Below, one piece after another: positions 10,190-22,001 of a stretch of 64,000 bases of DNA; within the stretch, counting starts at the first letter, position 1; the number at the start of each line of letters is the position of its first letter. Location: positions 51,030,970 through 51,094,969 of the forward strand of contig NC_052505.1 of the NCBI RefSeq assembly GCF_014356525.2, given 5' to 3'. This stretch comes from Nilaparvata lugens. Taxonomy: Eukaryota; Arthropoda; Insecta; Hemiptera; Delphacidae. The notes under the pieces are model-generated. The model saw only the letters and a program-made list of their open reading frames with translations, had not been told where the DNA came from and made no database searches. Both the position numbers and the translations under genes were made by a program.

Positions 10190-10300
10190 TCCAAACAACA
10201 AGAAAATTCTATACCTGTCACGGGAAGGGGGTCCGGGGGGCCTCCCCCGGAAAATTTTAGAAAAATCCCCCCAATTTGGTGTGATTTCAAGCAATTTCTA
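10190..10300. repeat. G/C-rich palindromic patch
   Basis: A run of G's and C's at 10225-10252 forms a near-perfect hairpin (gggggtccgg against ccggaaaa/ccccc arms). It sits in otherwise AT-rich DNA and resembles the end of a small DNA element. No second end was found. Confidence 0.4.
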
Positions 10301-11415
10301 CTTAAAAAACTACATCCATATAATTGTTTCAAAGTTATAGTCCTCAAACCTATGATTTTTTTTTATTTTTACTCAAGTGCAAAAAAATATATTGGAGGGA
10401 AGGATATATCCATGTTCCCAGATATTATTGGAGATTTGTATATCCTTCTGTCCCCGGTGGAAACTACTCTTTAATCATAACATAACTGGGACATTTTGTG
10501 GGTACCATACTAAAAAAAAGGTGCTGGAGCATTGGTTAAGGGAACTACGTTTCAATCACATGAACTGATTTACATACATGATCTATTCATATTCATGCAT
10601 GAAACTGAATGAACAATATTATCAATACATGTTATATTGAGCTTTCAATGGTTAAAGATGTTAAAAACAAAACTGACTTAGGCTACTTCAAAAAGATCTT
10701 TCTGAAGTATTCGCTATACGCAGTTCCATAGAGTAAAGATACTGTCTGAAAGTTACCTATTCATTTGTCTCTGGCAGTACGCGCTAGCCCATTCTCTGTG
10801 TAGCCCATAATTTTATCATCATTCTCTCAACACTTATATTATATATTTTTTGTTTAAAACAATGTCTGAAAACATATTAAATTGGAAGCCAATTCCTTTG
10901 ACTCAATTTCTATCAGTGGTCGATTACATTCTACGAATCTGGGCTACTATAGTATAGATAGATTAATTGGTGAATTAATTAGTATTGATTAAATGGCTAT
11001 AATTGGTTTGAACATGATATGGAACTGCACCTACATCAGTAATGAAGGAGAACTGTATTAAATAAGTACGTTGTAATTGTAAGAGAGTGTGAGATGATGA
11101 TATCTATGTGGGGTTGATTGTTGCTGATTGGAGGCAGCTGCATTTGCTTGCATCATCACGGGATACAGAAATAGTCTGCATTGCATAATTGAACTATTAA
11201 GTTGAGTCCAGACAGTGATGAGCGACCCTTCGTTTGCGTGATCCTTGCTGTGGAAGTGATTTTGTGAGTGGATGTAGTGAATGATGGATTTTCTTGAATA
11301 TTTGGATTATTACGAACCAATACCTCAAGTCAGCCAGTATGGTGTCCGAATTTAAATATGAAGAGAAGTGCTGATTGCTCTCAGATTTTTTGCTGATGTT
11401 AGTCCACAGAGAAGT
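10301..11415. other. Non-coding AT-rich sequence
   Basis: No frame, splice pair or repeat is supported here. It separates the PHD fragment from the RT fragment and may be decayed transposon sequence. Confidence 0.4.
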
Positions 11416-12732
11416 TAAGTGTATTTTCCAAAATTCTTGAAAAAATTGTTAAAATTCAATTACAGTCTTATTTAGAATCAAATAATTTGTTAGTTTCCAA
11501 TCAGTATGGCTTCAGATTAAACAAGAATACATCAAATAATACTCTGTTCAATATCAACAACGAAATAGTGCAAAAGGTGGGCAGAGGTAATAATGTACTT
11601 ATTACCTTCCTTGATATTGCCAAGGCATTTGATGCTGTGAACCGACCAAAACTATTGCAGAAATTGGAATGCTGTGGGGTCAGAGGTGTGACACTGCAAT
11701 GGTTTCAAAGCTATCTACATGAACGGAAACAGACCACCTGTATTAATAATATTTCCAGTGATATGTATAATGTAGATTACGGTGTGATTCAGGGAAGCAC
11801 ACTACGCCCTTTGCTTTTTCTGGTCTACATCAATAACCTCAGTAAAGTTCCCCTAGATAGCAAGATATTTCTCTTTGCAGACGACACTGCAGTTGTATCA
11901 TTTGGGACTACGTGGGAGGATGCTTCCAGTAAGGCTACCAAGGATCTTTTTTGTGTCAGGAAGTGGCTCGATCAGAACAAACTTACTCTGAATGTTGACA
12001 AAACTACGTATTTGCCTATTTATTTCAAATCAAACAGTAGCCCAGTTCAGGAGATCCTCAGGCTCCAATCATGTGATGACTATCAGTCCACTACATGTGA
12101 CTGTGGGGTATTGCAGCGAGTGGAGCAGTACAGGTACCTTGGCGTTATGATTGACCACAAATTAAGCTGGGCTCCACAAGCTATTTCACTGAAGCAGCGA
12201 GTGCGCAAAATGATATATGCCTTCAGACAGCTAAGAGAGGCCCTCCCTTTACATCAACTGCGGGTGGCGTACTACACATATATCCAGTCAGTTATTATGT
12301 ATGGTATCATAGCTTGGGGTGGAGCCTCGTCGTTTGCCTTGGAGCCGGTGGCGGTGGCACAGCGAGCAGTCATCAAGACATGTCTCAGGCGAGACTATTG
12401 CTACCCATCTAATCTTGTTTACTAAGAGTTTCAAGTTTTTAATATTAGACAGATTTACATACGAGTTGTGATGAATTACATATACTACAGCAGACACTTC
12501 ATTTTCAATAATTTAGCTCATACTCATAATACAAGAAATCTAATTAACTTTGCTATTGCTCATCCCCGACTCCTACATAACTGCTTTGAAAATAATAGTA
12601 AATACATCTGTCATATATAGAAACGTTCCCAATCATTTAAAACAGTCTGAAAGTTACAGTATTAACACCTACAAGCAACATTTGAGTAGATGGTTATTAG
12701 AAATATTGGCAGGGATGCTGCAGAGCAACTGA
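11416..12732 (+). pseudogene. CR1-like reverse transcriptase, 5'-truncated
   Basis: Coding begins in mid-domain at about 11416 (SKILEKIV, then QYGFR). It contains motif A (LDIAKAFDAV), the VIQGSTL region, the catalytic FADDTAVV box near 11877 and the thumb (YLGVMIDHKLSW). The main open frame is 11487-12425. After the stop at 12425 the C-terminal tail continues in other frames to 12732, including VPNHLKQSESYSI and a terminal stop. The enzyme would copy element RNA at a nicked target. The 5' truncation, lack of a start and later frameshifts show a dead 3' copy. The motif B residue after QGS is Thr-Leu, with Arg where Gly is usual (STLRP). Confidence 0.8.
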
Positions 12733-13081
12733 TTCGATCCGCCCTCTTATTCAGAACTTAGTGAATTTGTCATTTATAATGATTAAGTATAGCCTTTAAG
12801 CTACTATTTATATATTTGTCTGTATATATTTATTACCAGTTTGGAATTTCATTGTGTGCAATTTATATTTTTGATTTGCTGATGAATGTTAGTTGATTCA
12901 ATTACAATAGTTTTAATTATAATATGTACAAAACATAAGAACATAATCTCAACTTGGAAGAACTCACTCTCCACTCACAGACTCAAGTCTTTGTCACTGT
13001 TAATGTGTAAATGAATTTAATAAATTTGTATTATGTTTTGTGAATGAAAAGTTATTTGATTTGATTTGTTTTGATTTGATG
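12733..13081 (+). other. 3' UTR and repeat tail of the CR1-like copy
   Basis: The AT-rich stretch ends in short TTTGAT-type repeats at 13050-13081, the expected simple-repeat tail of this element class. No ORF is present. Confidence 0.5.
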
Positions 13082-14455
13082 GAATTATTCATGATTCATG
13101 ACTTCATAACAATGATTCAATGAATTTGTCGCCTCTCACACTCCCGTATCCAGCTGATAGCGCGGTATCTCTCACCTTTGCTGAAGGGAAAAGGCTGTCG
13201 TTGACTCACCTCGAAGAAACACACGAGCAGACGTCACAACACACCGCCGCATCCCTACAACATAGAATATACAGGGACCAGACTGAGAGTTGCAGCTGTC
13301 TGATGACCATCGAATCTCCGCCGGAGGCTCCTCCAACTCATCTTATCTCAGTAAAACCAACACGATTGTAATCAGCAAGAATGAAACAGGAATAATGATT
13401 GACAATTGCTGACGACTGCTTTCAATACAGAATTTTGGGAAAAGAAGGAAGTCAAGCCAATCATCATCATAGTCAACTGCCTGAAGGTGACTCACCGATT
13501 TCCCGAATTGCTGACTGATGTTGAATCCACAGTCAGGTACTGATTTCGATTCAGACTTCCCATCATTATTTCTGACTAGCCCCCTCAGCTGAATTGAATT
13601 GGACTGAATGAACCTTGAATTTGAACTTTCGACTGAATCAAATGGTTCAGCATTGGGCGAAAGTTGGGATTTTATTATGTTCGAATAGCGGGAACATCAA
13701 TTGAATTTAAATACACTTTTTCTATGGTTGATGATATAGCCTAAGCTGCTTATCAGGTAAACTTGAATAGATGATGAATTAAGAATTCTTGTTTGGCAAA
13801 CAGTTTATCCAAGATACTTCGACGGTGCTAACTTCACTTTAAGAGATACAAAACTTTAATTTTGGAGAACGAATTTTCCCGGAAATATTCAGCAATTTAT
13901 AATTTCCCAAACACAAATTTAAAAGGGTTGTATCTGAGCCAAATCGCTCCCATACCAGACCCAACAATACACGTATGCTGCCTTCTCAACGCCATCTCTG
14001 CAAACACTGGCTCCAGTGCTATAAATCACGGTAAAATATAAATCGCGGCAACAATATTACAGTTGTTAATATTCAACTATAAATGGTACTATAAAACTAT
14101 GAATTCAATCTATTTGTGTTTTTCAGAAACTTCTGCAAAGCATGGGTAACAACTGTTTGTATAAATATGAAATTTCACTTCAATATCATATTTAAATTTG
14201 CACAAGTATTTCAATTACATCCCGTTCAACTATTTGTTCTGTGCGATTGGTGAAGCTGTCAAAGTTTTCAGTCTGTAGAAAATTTCTTCCTCCATTTTTA
14301 TAGCTGGACCACTTTTCAGGTCTGTCATTTTTCCGCCGACCCTTCTACTTAATGCCTGATTGGGCCAGAACCCCTTTATTGCAGGTGAAAATGTTAGTTC
14401 ATGGGGAGAAAAGTGAAATATTATGAAAAGAAGAATGGGTAGAATCGGAACTTAC
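13082..14455. other. Host intron or intergenic sequence, no gene resolved
   Basis: No domain-bearing ORF was found. A short minus-strand frame around 13937-14035 is open but could not be matched to the neighbouring esterase gene. Downstream exons of that gene would lie to the left of 14456, here or outside the window. Confidence 0.35.
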
Positions 14456-14609
14456 GTGCTGCAGGAAGTATGCCTGCCGAATCAGTGAAGGAGAAGAGAT
14501 AGGGCATTTGGGTGACAGCTCCCGCCCTCAGTAGGATCAGAGGGTCATCATCAAGGAAGTTGTTATCCACGACAGGACCCAGAGGGCTCAACGGCATGTT
14601 CTGGAAGTC
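14456..14609 (-). CDS. Carboxylesterase-like gene, downstream exon
   Basis: A 154-bp exon bounded on the minus strand by an AG acceptor (14610-14611) and a GTAAGT-type donor (14451-14455). It starts in phase 0 and ends one base into a codon. It reads LGPVVDNNFLDDDPLILL, then RAGAVTQMPYLFSFTDSAGI. This is the type-B carboxylesterase block with the conserved P-V-D, a 'P..LL..G' helix and the strand that normally ends in the catalytic acid (E-G). Here the E-G position reads A-G, so the acid of the Ser-Glu-His triad appears lost, as in some non-catalytic adhesion members of this fold. The phase agrees exactly with the exon at 18894-19105. Subfamily is not determined. Confidence 0.8.
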
Positions 14610-15084
14610 CTTAACAATGCAAAATGCACAAATGCCAGATCAAATAATTTTTGTTAGCTACATGAAATTATTACAATATTGAGATATTCAGCTTCAAAAT
14701 GTAAACCTTGTATAAGATGAGGTACAGTCACAAGGTTTACTGCCCTCACTCAACTCAGCAGTTACAAACTTTCTCTTGTGACTGAACCATCTATAGCTGA
14801 TCTAACAGCCACTAAAACACTAATTCGATTTACAAATGACTAGAATGATTCTTATAAGACAAAAAGATACGATAAGAATGAATTGGATTTCAAATTAGCA
14901 ACATTTCTAGACACATTGTGTGTCTATATATTGAATTATCAAATCCTCCAGAGAATAATAGTGAGAAGAGGGACATACTTGAGGAAATTCACCCTGGATA
15001 ACAAATGGGTTGTGTGATACAAACCATTACAGAAATAAATCTGTTGAAAACGTTGAATGAAATCCTGAAAATATCAAATGAAAG
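14610..15084. other. Intron sequence of the esterase-like gene
   Basis: AT-rich with no recognisable repeat or coding frame. It lies directly next to the splice acceptor of the exon at 14456-14609. Confidence 0.5.
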
Positions 15085-15680
15085 TTATATTAATACTCTA
15101 AGAATGTACTTACAGTGTGATCTACAACAATGAAAAAACAGAAGATATTTCCCTGTTTCTAAATACAAAATGTAATTGAGTGTACATCTAGGCAGGGAAA
15201 ATAACTTCTTGATAAGAAATATTTGATAAATTTCTAGTTCTTCAAACATCTTGTAACCCCAGACCTGTCCACTATAACTCACAATCACTCTAATTGCTGC
15301 ATTGAAAACCTCTCATTTAGCTTTGACTGGAATTGTGTTGTTAGTGATTATACTGCTCCAAACTGTATTCAATCCACAATTAGCTGCTGACACCCTCTCT
15401 TTTATGTGAGTTCTGAAACTCATGGTGACTGTGAAGGTAACCCCCAAATAATATTATATGCTCCTATTATTTCTATTTTCTCTCCACCCCAAAACCATCC
15501 TTCATGACAAGTCAATTTCCCACCCTCTCTAAAAACCATTATTTTAGATTTATTCATATTTATTTTGACTCCCAATACCTCACAATACGATTGAAGTCTA
15601 TCAATCATTCTCTGCAGAGCTTTGGGTGTATCTGTCAGCATGAGTCTTTTTCCTGGGAAACTAATGGGGGGTCCTAGCAA
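15085..15680 (-). pseudogene. Non-LTR RT C-terminal fragment
   Basis: The minus-strand frame includes GVKINMNKSKIMVFREGG, the thumb-side segment typical of non-LTR RT ('G..IN..KSK.MVF'), then IEIIGAY. Further decayed coding follows to about 15085 in another frame. It abuts the Ty3 fragment at 15674 and carries no catalytic motif. It is a short dead fragment in the esterase intron. Confidence 0.6.
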
Positions 15681-16340
15681 TGCAATGGGCCAATGACATT
15701 CCCTTCTCCCTGTGACATATCCAGATTGGCCATGAAATCTTCAAAGTCAAGGCTGGCTGGTTGATGAACCTGCACTTCTTGATCTCCCCTTGCAGTATTT
15801 TTTCCATAATAGGGTGCCAGTCGGTTGAAGTAGACAATTTGTGACATATCTCTTGGTTTCTTGATCCTGTAGACAGACCACTTCGTTGATCCTTGTGACC
15901 ACTTCATAACATCTATCCCAGGAAGTCTGTTATTTGGGAGAGAATCCATGATGTCGTCGAGGGTTGTATAACCAAACCTTTTCACCCACCTGGTATCCTC
16001 CATGGTCTGCTTTGATGTCATAGCATTGCTGCATCGTGTCACTGGCATCCTGGATGTCTGTGCAGACAGTCTCATAGATTTCATCCATCTTTTTTCGGGG
16101 CTTGATGATTTAGTATTCCCGTTCCAGGTCTACACTATATTTCTGCATAGGGGCTCTCTTCCTAGGTATAGATGCTCACACTGCACAATTTCCGCACCAG
16201 TTCTTGACATCCTCTTTCAAATTTGCACAGTAGAACCTTTCTAGTACTTTTTCTAGGGTCTTGTGCACTCCATACTGCCTGCCAAAGACTTCATCATGTA
16301 GCTGTCTCATTACTTCTGGAATTCTCTCCCTTGGTATGAT
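15674..16340 (-). pseudogene. Integrase zinc domain and C-terminal remnant
   Basis: At 16340-16140 the minus strand reads an HHCC domain (LHDEVFGRQYGVHKTLEKV and FYCANLKED..NWCGNCA). At 16084-15674 it reads the C-terminal segment ending VYFNRLAPYYGKN, the typical 'H.dRLaPY.G' end of Ty3 integrases. Little of the catalytic DDE core is recognisable between them, pointing to an internal deletion. Confidence 0.65.
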
Positions 16341-16679
16341 GATTTGTAGTCATCTCTGAACACCTGCAGCATTTTCAATCATCCTCTCCAAGATTCCACA
16401 ATCGAATCACATTGTGCCCAGAGGCTCTTAACATGTGGTGACAATGGAGCTGCTTTTTCCAGCTGGGTTATCTTTGATCACGTTTGCAAGACCACAGGTG
16501 CTTTAGATCAGGATCTTCCTCCTCGTCCTTCAGCATTTCATCTCCTCCCCAGTAGTCTGTAGCAGCAGTTATCCTGTTCACTGTTGCTTCTCTTCCCTGC
16601 TGGTGTGAGCAGAGCTTCCATTCCTTATTACAATACACAATCCCTGATTATCCTGTAATCTCCTGCATTCTCCCACTTC

Positions 16680-17508
16680 TTGCCAAACATTGACTTCTTT
16701 GGGCACTTGCCTCAAAGATGGCCTCTCTCTCCACAACCCCAACACTTCATCTCCTATTTCATGATCATGAGCCTCTCCAAGACCTTCAAAATTATTTCCC
16801 CCGTAATCTCATCATGATAATCCTCCACCGATACTGCTCGACCACATACATGGCCCCTCACTTATTGCAACACAGCTTCATATACCAAAGCCTGGGTGAG
16901 TGCCTCACTGAGGGTCTGGGGAAAAGCAAGTTTAATGGCTTGTTGAGTTTCTGGCTTACGAAGACCATCCAGGAATCTTTCAACAGCCAAGCTCTCATAA
17001 ACTTCATCATCCACAGATGGGTAAGCATTCCTCACAAGGCGAGCGATGTCAGTTTCAAATTCTTGGAATGATCAATTTGGCTTCTGAACTCTGTTCTCCA
17101 ATTGTGAATGGTACAGTTGATCCATGTGTTAGTGGCCGAATCTCATTCCAATGCCCCTCAACAGTTTATTAATGTCTCGTCTGTCAGCCATTGGAATCGT
17201 TTGAAGTACTGCCAGTGCATCTCCACGAAGCGACAGGCTAACATTGCAGCCTTCACTACTGGCGTCCATCCATGTATAACTGCAGCTGTATCAAACAAGG
17301 TGCAGTAATCCTTCCATGACATTTTTCCATCAAAAGTTGGTAGTCTACTGTGCTGACTTGGCATAACAATAGGCCCATTGGAGTTATTAACTGGGGTATC
17401 CTTCTTAAGGTGGATGGCAAAAGTCCTATTCACTTTCAAAGTTGCTCTTGCCCTACCATTGTCATTAATTTGTAGCTCTTCAATCCTCCTATCAAATTTA
17501 TCTTCCAT
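16680..17508 (-). pseudogene. Gag of a Ty3-type element
   Basis: The first 116 codons (17508-17158) have the capsid N-terminal signature LPTFDGKMSWKDYCTLFDTA, with GWTPVVKAAMLACR. A second block, decayed and in other frames, lies at 17060-16900 (ERFLDGLRKPETQQAIKLA), matching the end of the capsid region in such Gags. It assembles the particle in an intact element. The copy is split by frameshifts and stops. Confidence 0.7.
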
Positions 17509-17923
17509 ATTTTTGAGTTTAGTTTACAAAACCTTATTGTCTCCCTCCAAATTTATCTTCCAAAATTTTATTGTTTTCTTTTAATTTCTCATTAAATTTA
17601 CTTTCCAGAGATACGAATCTACTTTACAAAGATAATCTATCCTCTTCCAATCAACTTTCCAATGATGATTTATTTCCTTCTAATTCACTCTCCTATGATG
17701 ATTCATTTTCTTCTAATTTACTCTACATATCACTCTTCAAAGATTAAAATTTACTCACCTTAAGATATCAGGAATCTATTTCGAATAGTAATGTATTTGG
17801 GTCTCCACCTTGAGTCAGTAATACTTCACAAAGACTATTTTGTAGAACAGATTCCAAGCCATTTGTATCCAAATCACACTCTCCGAGTTCTGCTTTCAAT
17901 TATCTCACCTACAAACTTGTAAG

Positions 17924-18422
17924 TGTCACACCTTTTCCAACAATTTTAAATTGAGTTCCAAAAAAATATTACAATGTTCACAAATTTTCACAGATCGATA
18001 GCGATTTTAATAACAACAAGGTTAAAGACTTGATTGAACATTCACTTACTTACCTGAAGATTCAAAAGTGTATTATCACTTTATCACTAGTCTGTCACGA
18101 TTATTATCACTTCATCACTTATCTGTCACAATTAGAAGATGCGAACACTCCACTGCAGTTTCTCTACTCAACTTGCCGACTGCAACATGCACCTGAGGCA
18201 ACAGAACTTTCGAGAAGGATCTGGAGGTGTCAAACATGCCCAACCAATCATATTATTTCGAAGGTTCTGGAACAACCTTGTCATTGGTCGACGTCTCCCT
18301 GCACCAAGATGAACTCACAGGAATGATCTAGAACGATCCAGAAGCCCCCCCCTGCCTCCTCTGTGTTGTTTACTAGAAACCCCTCGCCACCTGCCATCCT
18401 TCTAAAGGCCTAATCCATAACA
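17924..18422 (-). repeat. Candidate 5' LTR of the truncated Ty3 element
   Basis: A 499-bp segment which on the minus strand starts TGTTATGG and ends TGTGACA, with TG...CA type ends. It lies on the 5' side of the Gag frame. The call rests on position and termini, because no second LTR remains. Confidence 0.5.
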
Positions 18423-18893
18423 CTATTTTTATCTCAGCAGAGATTGGAGCAACAGGATTAATGGTAAGAGTTTGCAGACATATGCTGCACAGGTCAAAAT
18501 AATTTTTGACAATAGATGTTGGCTTGAACTCAAAATTGAGCCGATTAGAATTGTGTCATCACACATCATCGAAGTGAGCACTTGCTATGCCACCAATGTC
18601 GAAACATGGAATATTTATTGATTGTAGGAGTGAGTCTGCTCACTCCTCCGGTTTGTTTTCTCTTTCAGTGCAGTGTGGAAAGACCACTTTTTTCCTGATC
18701 ACACTGATCACTTTGAGCACGTTACTGAGCTAAATAACAAGCTGCAGAAGTTGTGTGGAATGTATTAAGAGTGTAGGATTCTGCTGTTTTGCAAACAGTC
18801 AAGAAATGGAACGCTTTGCAATAATTGGGTTGTGGGAAAAACAGATTTCATGATGGAAAAAGATAATTATTTCAATTAGATGATAGTGCTTAC
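18423..18893. other. Intron sequence without recognised elements
   Basis: No ORF or repeat is supported. It includes the donor side of the esterase-like exon. Confidence 0.4.
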
Positions 18894-19105
18894 ATGGAAC
18901 AAGGGATGGTTGAATCTGCCAGTTACTTCTTTGAACAATGCGTTGAGAGAGATGGAACGCAAACATTCGGCAATTTCCGTAATTGCCAGCGAAGTGCAGT
19001 TGAGGTTATGGCGGACAAAGTTCAAGCTCTTCTTACCGACATCGCCTCCGATCGCCCACGGCACCAGTGCTGAGCCGCTGTACGAGAGTGCACTGCGGAA
19101 CAGGC
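18894..19105 (-). CDS. Carboxylesterase-like gene, upstream exon
   Basis: A 212-bp exon with a GTAAG donor at 18889-18893 and a TTTCAG acceptor just right of 19105. It contributes two bases of a Gly codon and then 70 codons. It begins GLFRSALSYSGSALVPWAI, the hallmark segment that follows the nucleophile elbow in type-B carboxylesterases and cholinesterases (GLF..A...SGSAL). The disulphide-loop Cys pair (NLNC, AECLRS) follows. It ends at a codon boundary, matching phase 0 of the next exon. The G-x-S-x-G elbow would be on the preceding exon, beyond the window. Everything from 19106 to 64000 therefore appears intronic. The exon call is strong; enzymatic function is doubtful given the Ala in the next exon. 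Confidence 0.82.
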
Positions 19106-19339
19106 CTGAAACATCATTACATCCAAGAGTGCAATTGGACTCATTCAAATAATACCGGATAATATTATGCACTGAAAAGTGAAATTTATAACCAAGATGT
19201 ACAATGTGAAGAAATGGAAAATAGCAAAATGTGAATTCTATTCAGGAAATTTAATTTATTACAGACAACAAAAACTCAAGAAAAATATGAAATAATTACA
19301 TGTACGTATTAACTTACCAGGTGGGAGGGAAAAGTGGCC
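19106..19339. other. Esterase intron, acceptor side
   Basis: AT-rich intron sequence between the exon acceptor and the first nested retroelement. No coding frame is seen. Confidence 0.45.
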
Positions 19340-19595
19340 ATGGAATTTAACTGAACAAGAGTGGCACACTTATTAATCTTAACAAAAGAGTTGGAGACAT
19401 CTTCAATAAATACTTTGTTAACCTAACTGAAATTCTCCTCCACTATCATGTCCAGAGATAACAACAGATTCAAGACTGACCAAGATAGCAGGACATAATT
19501 TATGGGATTGATTAGTGGACAAGAACCCATTAAAATAGTTTAAATGAGTCTCAATGAAAGCTCACGTAGTGATGTAATAACAGAACAATCTTTAA
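19340..19595 (+). pseudogene. Outermost non-LTR RT, piece 1 of 3
   Basis: Reads LINLNKRVGDIFNKYFVNL and later SLNESSRSDVIT, the region just before the RT fingers ('N.yF.n', then 'slN.sSs..D.It'). It is interrupted at TTAA (19592-19595) by the piggyBac element. The frame resumes at about 60806 beyond that element and again at 63884 beyond the Harbinger, which identifies it as the oldest layer of the nest. Confidence 0.65.
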
Positions 19596-19654
19596 CCCTT
19601 TCAAACCTGGAAGTTTTCAAGTGGAAATAAAAAATATTCAATGGCAGCTCTAAA

Positions 19655-20163
19655 TACTAGATTTTTTTCTTGATTTTTCTATATTTTTTTCGTTTTTTTA
19701 TCATTTTTTAATAAATTAATGAGCACAATTGTAACCATTGGGATCGAATTGTTGTCAAGTATCAAGATCAGTAAATGCATGAGATAATAGTCTGTAGAAC
19801 AGTTTCAAAGTCGAAGATACGTGATAAATGCAACTTAAAAACAATATTAATAAATTTTATAGATTGTATTTTTATACTTTAGAGGATAACTCACCTTTTA
19901 TTGGTAATACTGGACTTTTTTCTTGATTTTTCTATATTTTTTGTTTTTTATCTTGAGTGGTTTTTTTCATAAATCAATGAGCACAATTGTAAACATTGGG
20001 ATCGAATTGATGTCAAGTATAAGATCAGTAAATGCATGAGATAATAGTCTGTAGAACAGTTTCAAAGTCGAAAATACGTGATAAATGCAGCTTAAAAACA
20101 ATATTAATAAATTTTATAGATTGTATTTTTATACTTCAGAGGATAACTCACCTTTTATTGTTT
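19655..20163. repeat. Two-copy ~250-bp tandem duplication
   Basis: Positions 19655-19911 and 19912-20163 are near-identical. Both contain 'gagcacaattgtaa', the 'cagtaaatgcatgagataatag' segment and the 'ggataactcaccttttattg' end. The duplication sits in the 3' non-coding part of the piggyBac, next to its terminal repeat. Confidence 0.8.
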
Positions 20164-20498
20164 AGTCTGGAATTTGAATTGATATTTTTCTTATGGCACC
20201 ATATTTCAAAACTTGTATTTAGTTTCAAACACACAAAAACTACGCTATAGCTGATATTCTCTTCAACTAAAAATCACTCAAGTCTCATGTTTCACCAATT
20301 CTAAATTTCTAAGCATAAGGTGCTTTGCTCATTGTCAAAATAGATACATTTTTGAAGATCTTGTTGTCAGATTATTTTCAGTGAAAGAATATTCATATTA
20401 TGATATGTAACCAATACAATGAATAAATAAATAAAGAACAAAATAGAAAATAATCAAGTTATTGAAATAATGGTAATTCATTCGAATTGGTGTATTTT

Positions 20499-21299
20499 CT
20501 ATTCCTTTTTGTGGAAAAAAAGGAAACATTTTTTCTTGGATGAGGAGCACAAGTGTACTCCACACTTCACACAAAATGTTCTGGACCTTCCCTGACATCC
20601 AGGATATTTACAGCACTTTGGAAGGCCATTTTCATGGTCTGGCAAATGTTTAATTGAATCGAATTGAACTTCACTGGATGGCCTTGCTTCTCCTTTTCTT
20701 CTCTGATTCACAGGAGTGTCTGGTGGAAGATCAGATCCTGGACGTTCCTTTTTTCTCTGTTGCACAGGCTTCTTACTGTAAATCAGTCCATCAGAAAGTC
20801 ACTGTCTGAAGTTCATCAGGTATATTATTTTATTCTTTTTGATGCCTATACAAGTTGCATTCTTTCAATCCAACTCTGTGTTACACAGAAATCAATCGCA
20901 TGATAGATCATTCTCATCGTCCACTTCCTGGGGCAAATATGAATCCTGTAGTAGCTCATGAGCTGGTCAAATAGATCAACTCCTCCCATTGCTTAATTAT
21001 ACAATTTTACAATCTCAGGTCGGTTAACACTAACATATTTTTTGTTCTTCTTGTCCCAACAAGAAACTTCAGCTTCTTATCCTTTCCCAACAAAATTGAA
21101 ACACATATTTACTACCCTATTGTCCACCCACCTTACCAGAATGACGTTATCACCACTAATAACTTCCTCACTATAACCTCGTGGCTGCTTCAACATCTCT
21201 TTGGCACTACTGAATTGTGTGTTCTTTCCAAACCGATTGATTCTAGCCTTTCCTGCAGCTTGAATATTTTTCAACCTCAATGGTTGAAATAAATGATAC
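20499..21299 (-). pseudogene. piggyBac transposase, C-terminal piece with Cys-rich domain
   Basis: Continues with LKNIQAAGKARINRFG and VILVRWVDNRVVNMC, which carries the third catalytic Asp region (WVDNR). VSVNRPEIVKLYN and AMGGVDLFDQLMSYYRI follow, the standard piggyBac core. A stop near 20790 precedes the C-terminal cysteine-rich domain (20765-20499: CCKYPGCQ, FCVKCGVHLC, CFLFFH), which in piggyBac binds the terminal repeats. Domain order is complete. Confidence 0.85.
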
Positions 21300-21986
21300 T
21301 GTAACCGCCCTTGATGGGGGTTGAAGATATCTTATTACTACTTCAAGGGAGTCATGGGAACTGGATAGACAACAACATTGTATTACCTAAATAATTTCTC
21401 ATTTATTATGGCAATTACTTGGAATTTGAAGAACGAAATATGCAGTACATTTTATCCAAATATTATTCCTACAAAAACTACCTGCCATTAAGATTCTGCT
21501 AACTAGAGATTTTACTACAACAAGAATTTTACTAATTAGGGTCTTGGCCGGGTGAAAATGTTTTATAAGGAGCTAGAAATTTTGGCACTTACACACAGCT
21601 ATCACTCCCATCGTAATCCCAAACCACAGGACACTCACGTATATCATAATGCCGGAAAACTAACTTTACTTTTTGCAATACGGTATGGGTTTTGATCTGC
21701 TCGGTACCTCTGTTGTTCTACGACAGAGGTTTTCCGTCTGGAAAACTTCTCCCTCTCCACGTCAGTGTGCCAGAAGGCCTAACTGCTGCTATTGGAAGAG
21801 TCGGTTCTCACGAGATTCGGCAAGCAGAAAAATACTACTCACTCACTAAATTTTATATTTTCTCTCTGAAGTCCAACCATGGAAATTATTATCCTCATAT
21901 CAGAGTCTTCTCTCCTGAAAAATCTTTTATCTAAAACACGAAAAAATCAATCAATAAATAAGTAATCAAATACTACCCATGTCACA
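21300..21986 (-). repeat. 3' LTR of the Ty3 element (687 bp)
   Basis: Matches 53219-54046 over most of its length, with the same termini. It lacks a ~190-bp block present in the other copy at about 53744-53935, and has a ~30-bp block near 21905 that the other copy lacks. ATAC flanks it on the left. Confidence 0.88.
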
Positions 21987-22001
21987 CTACCCCCTTCTTC
22001 G
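21987..22001 (-). promoter_or_regulatory. Polypurine tract of the Ty3 element
   Basis: On the minus strand a G/A run (gaagaaggggg) lies directly before the 3' LTR start TGTGAC, the expected site for plus-strand DNA priming. Confidence 0.6.

Larger units (their letters stand above)
15674..18422 (-). mobile_element. Truncated, internally deleted Ty3-type LTR element
   Basis: Minus-strand order from the right: a single LTR (17924-18422), a Gag region (17508-16680), then directly an integrase HHCC domain and integrase C-terminus (16340-15674). Protease, RT, RNase H and most of the integrase core are missing, and the 3' LTR is lost at the junction with the non-LTR RT fragment. It lies in the intron of the esterase-like gene. 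Confidence 0.7.

Noticed and set aside
13120..13371. 83-codon plus-strand ORF
   Set aside because: No domain, no repeat relationship and no splice context; consistent with chance.
13937..14035. Candidate further esterase exon on the minus strand
   Set aside because: The frame is open and splice-like ends exist, but the sequence does not resemble the expected esterase region and reads on through the supposed donor. It looks like repeat-derived sequence.
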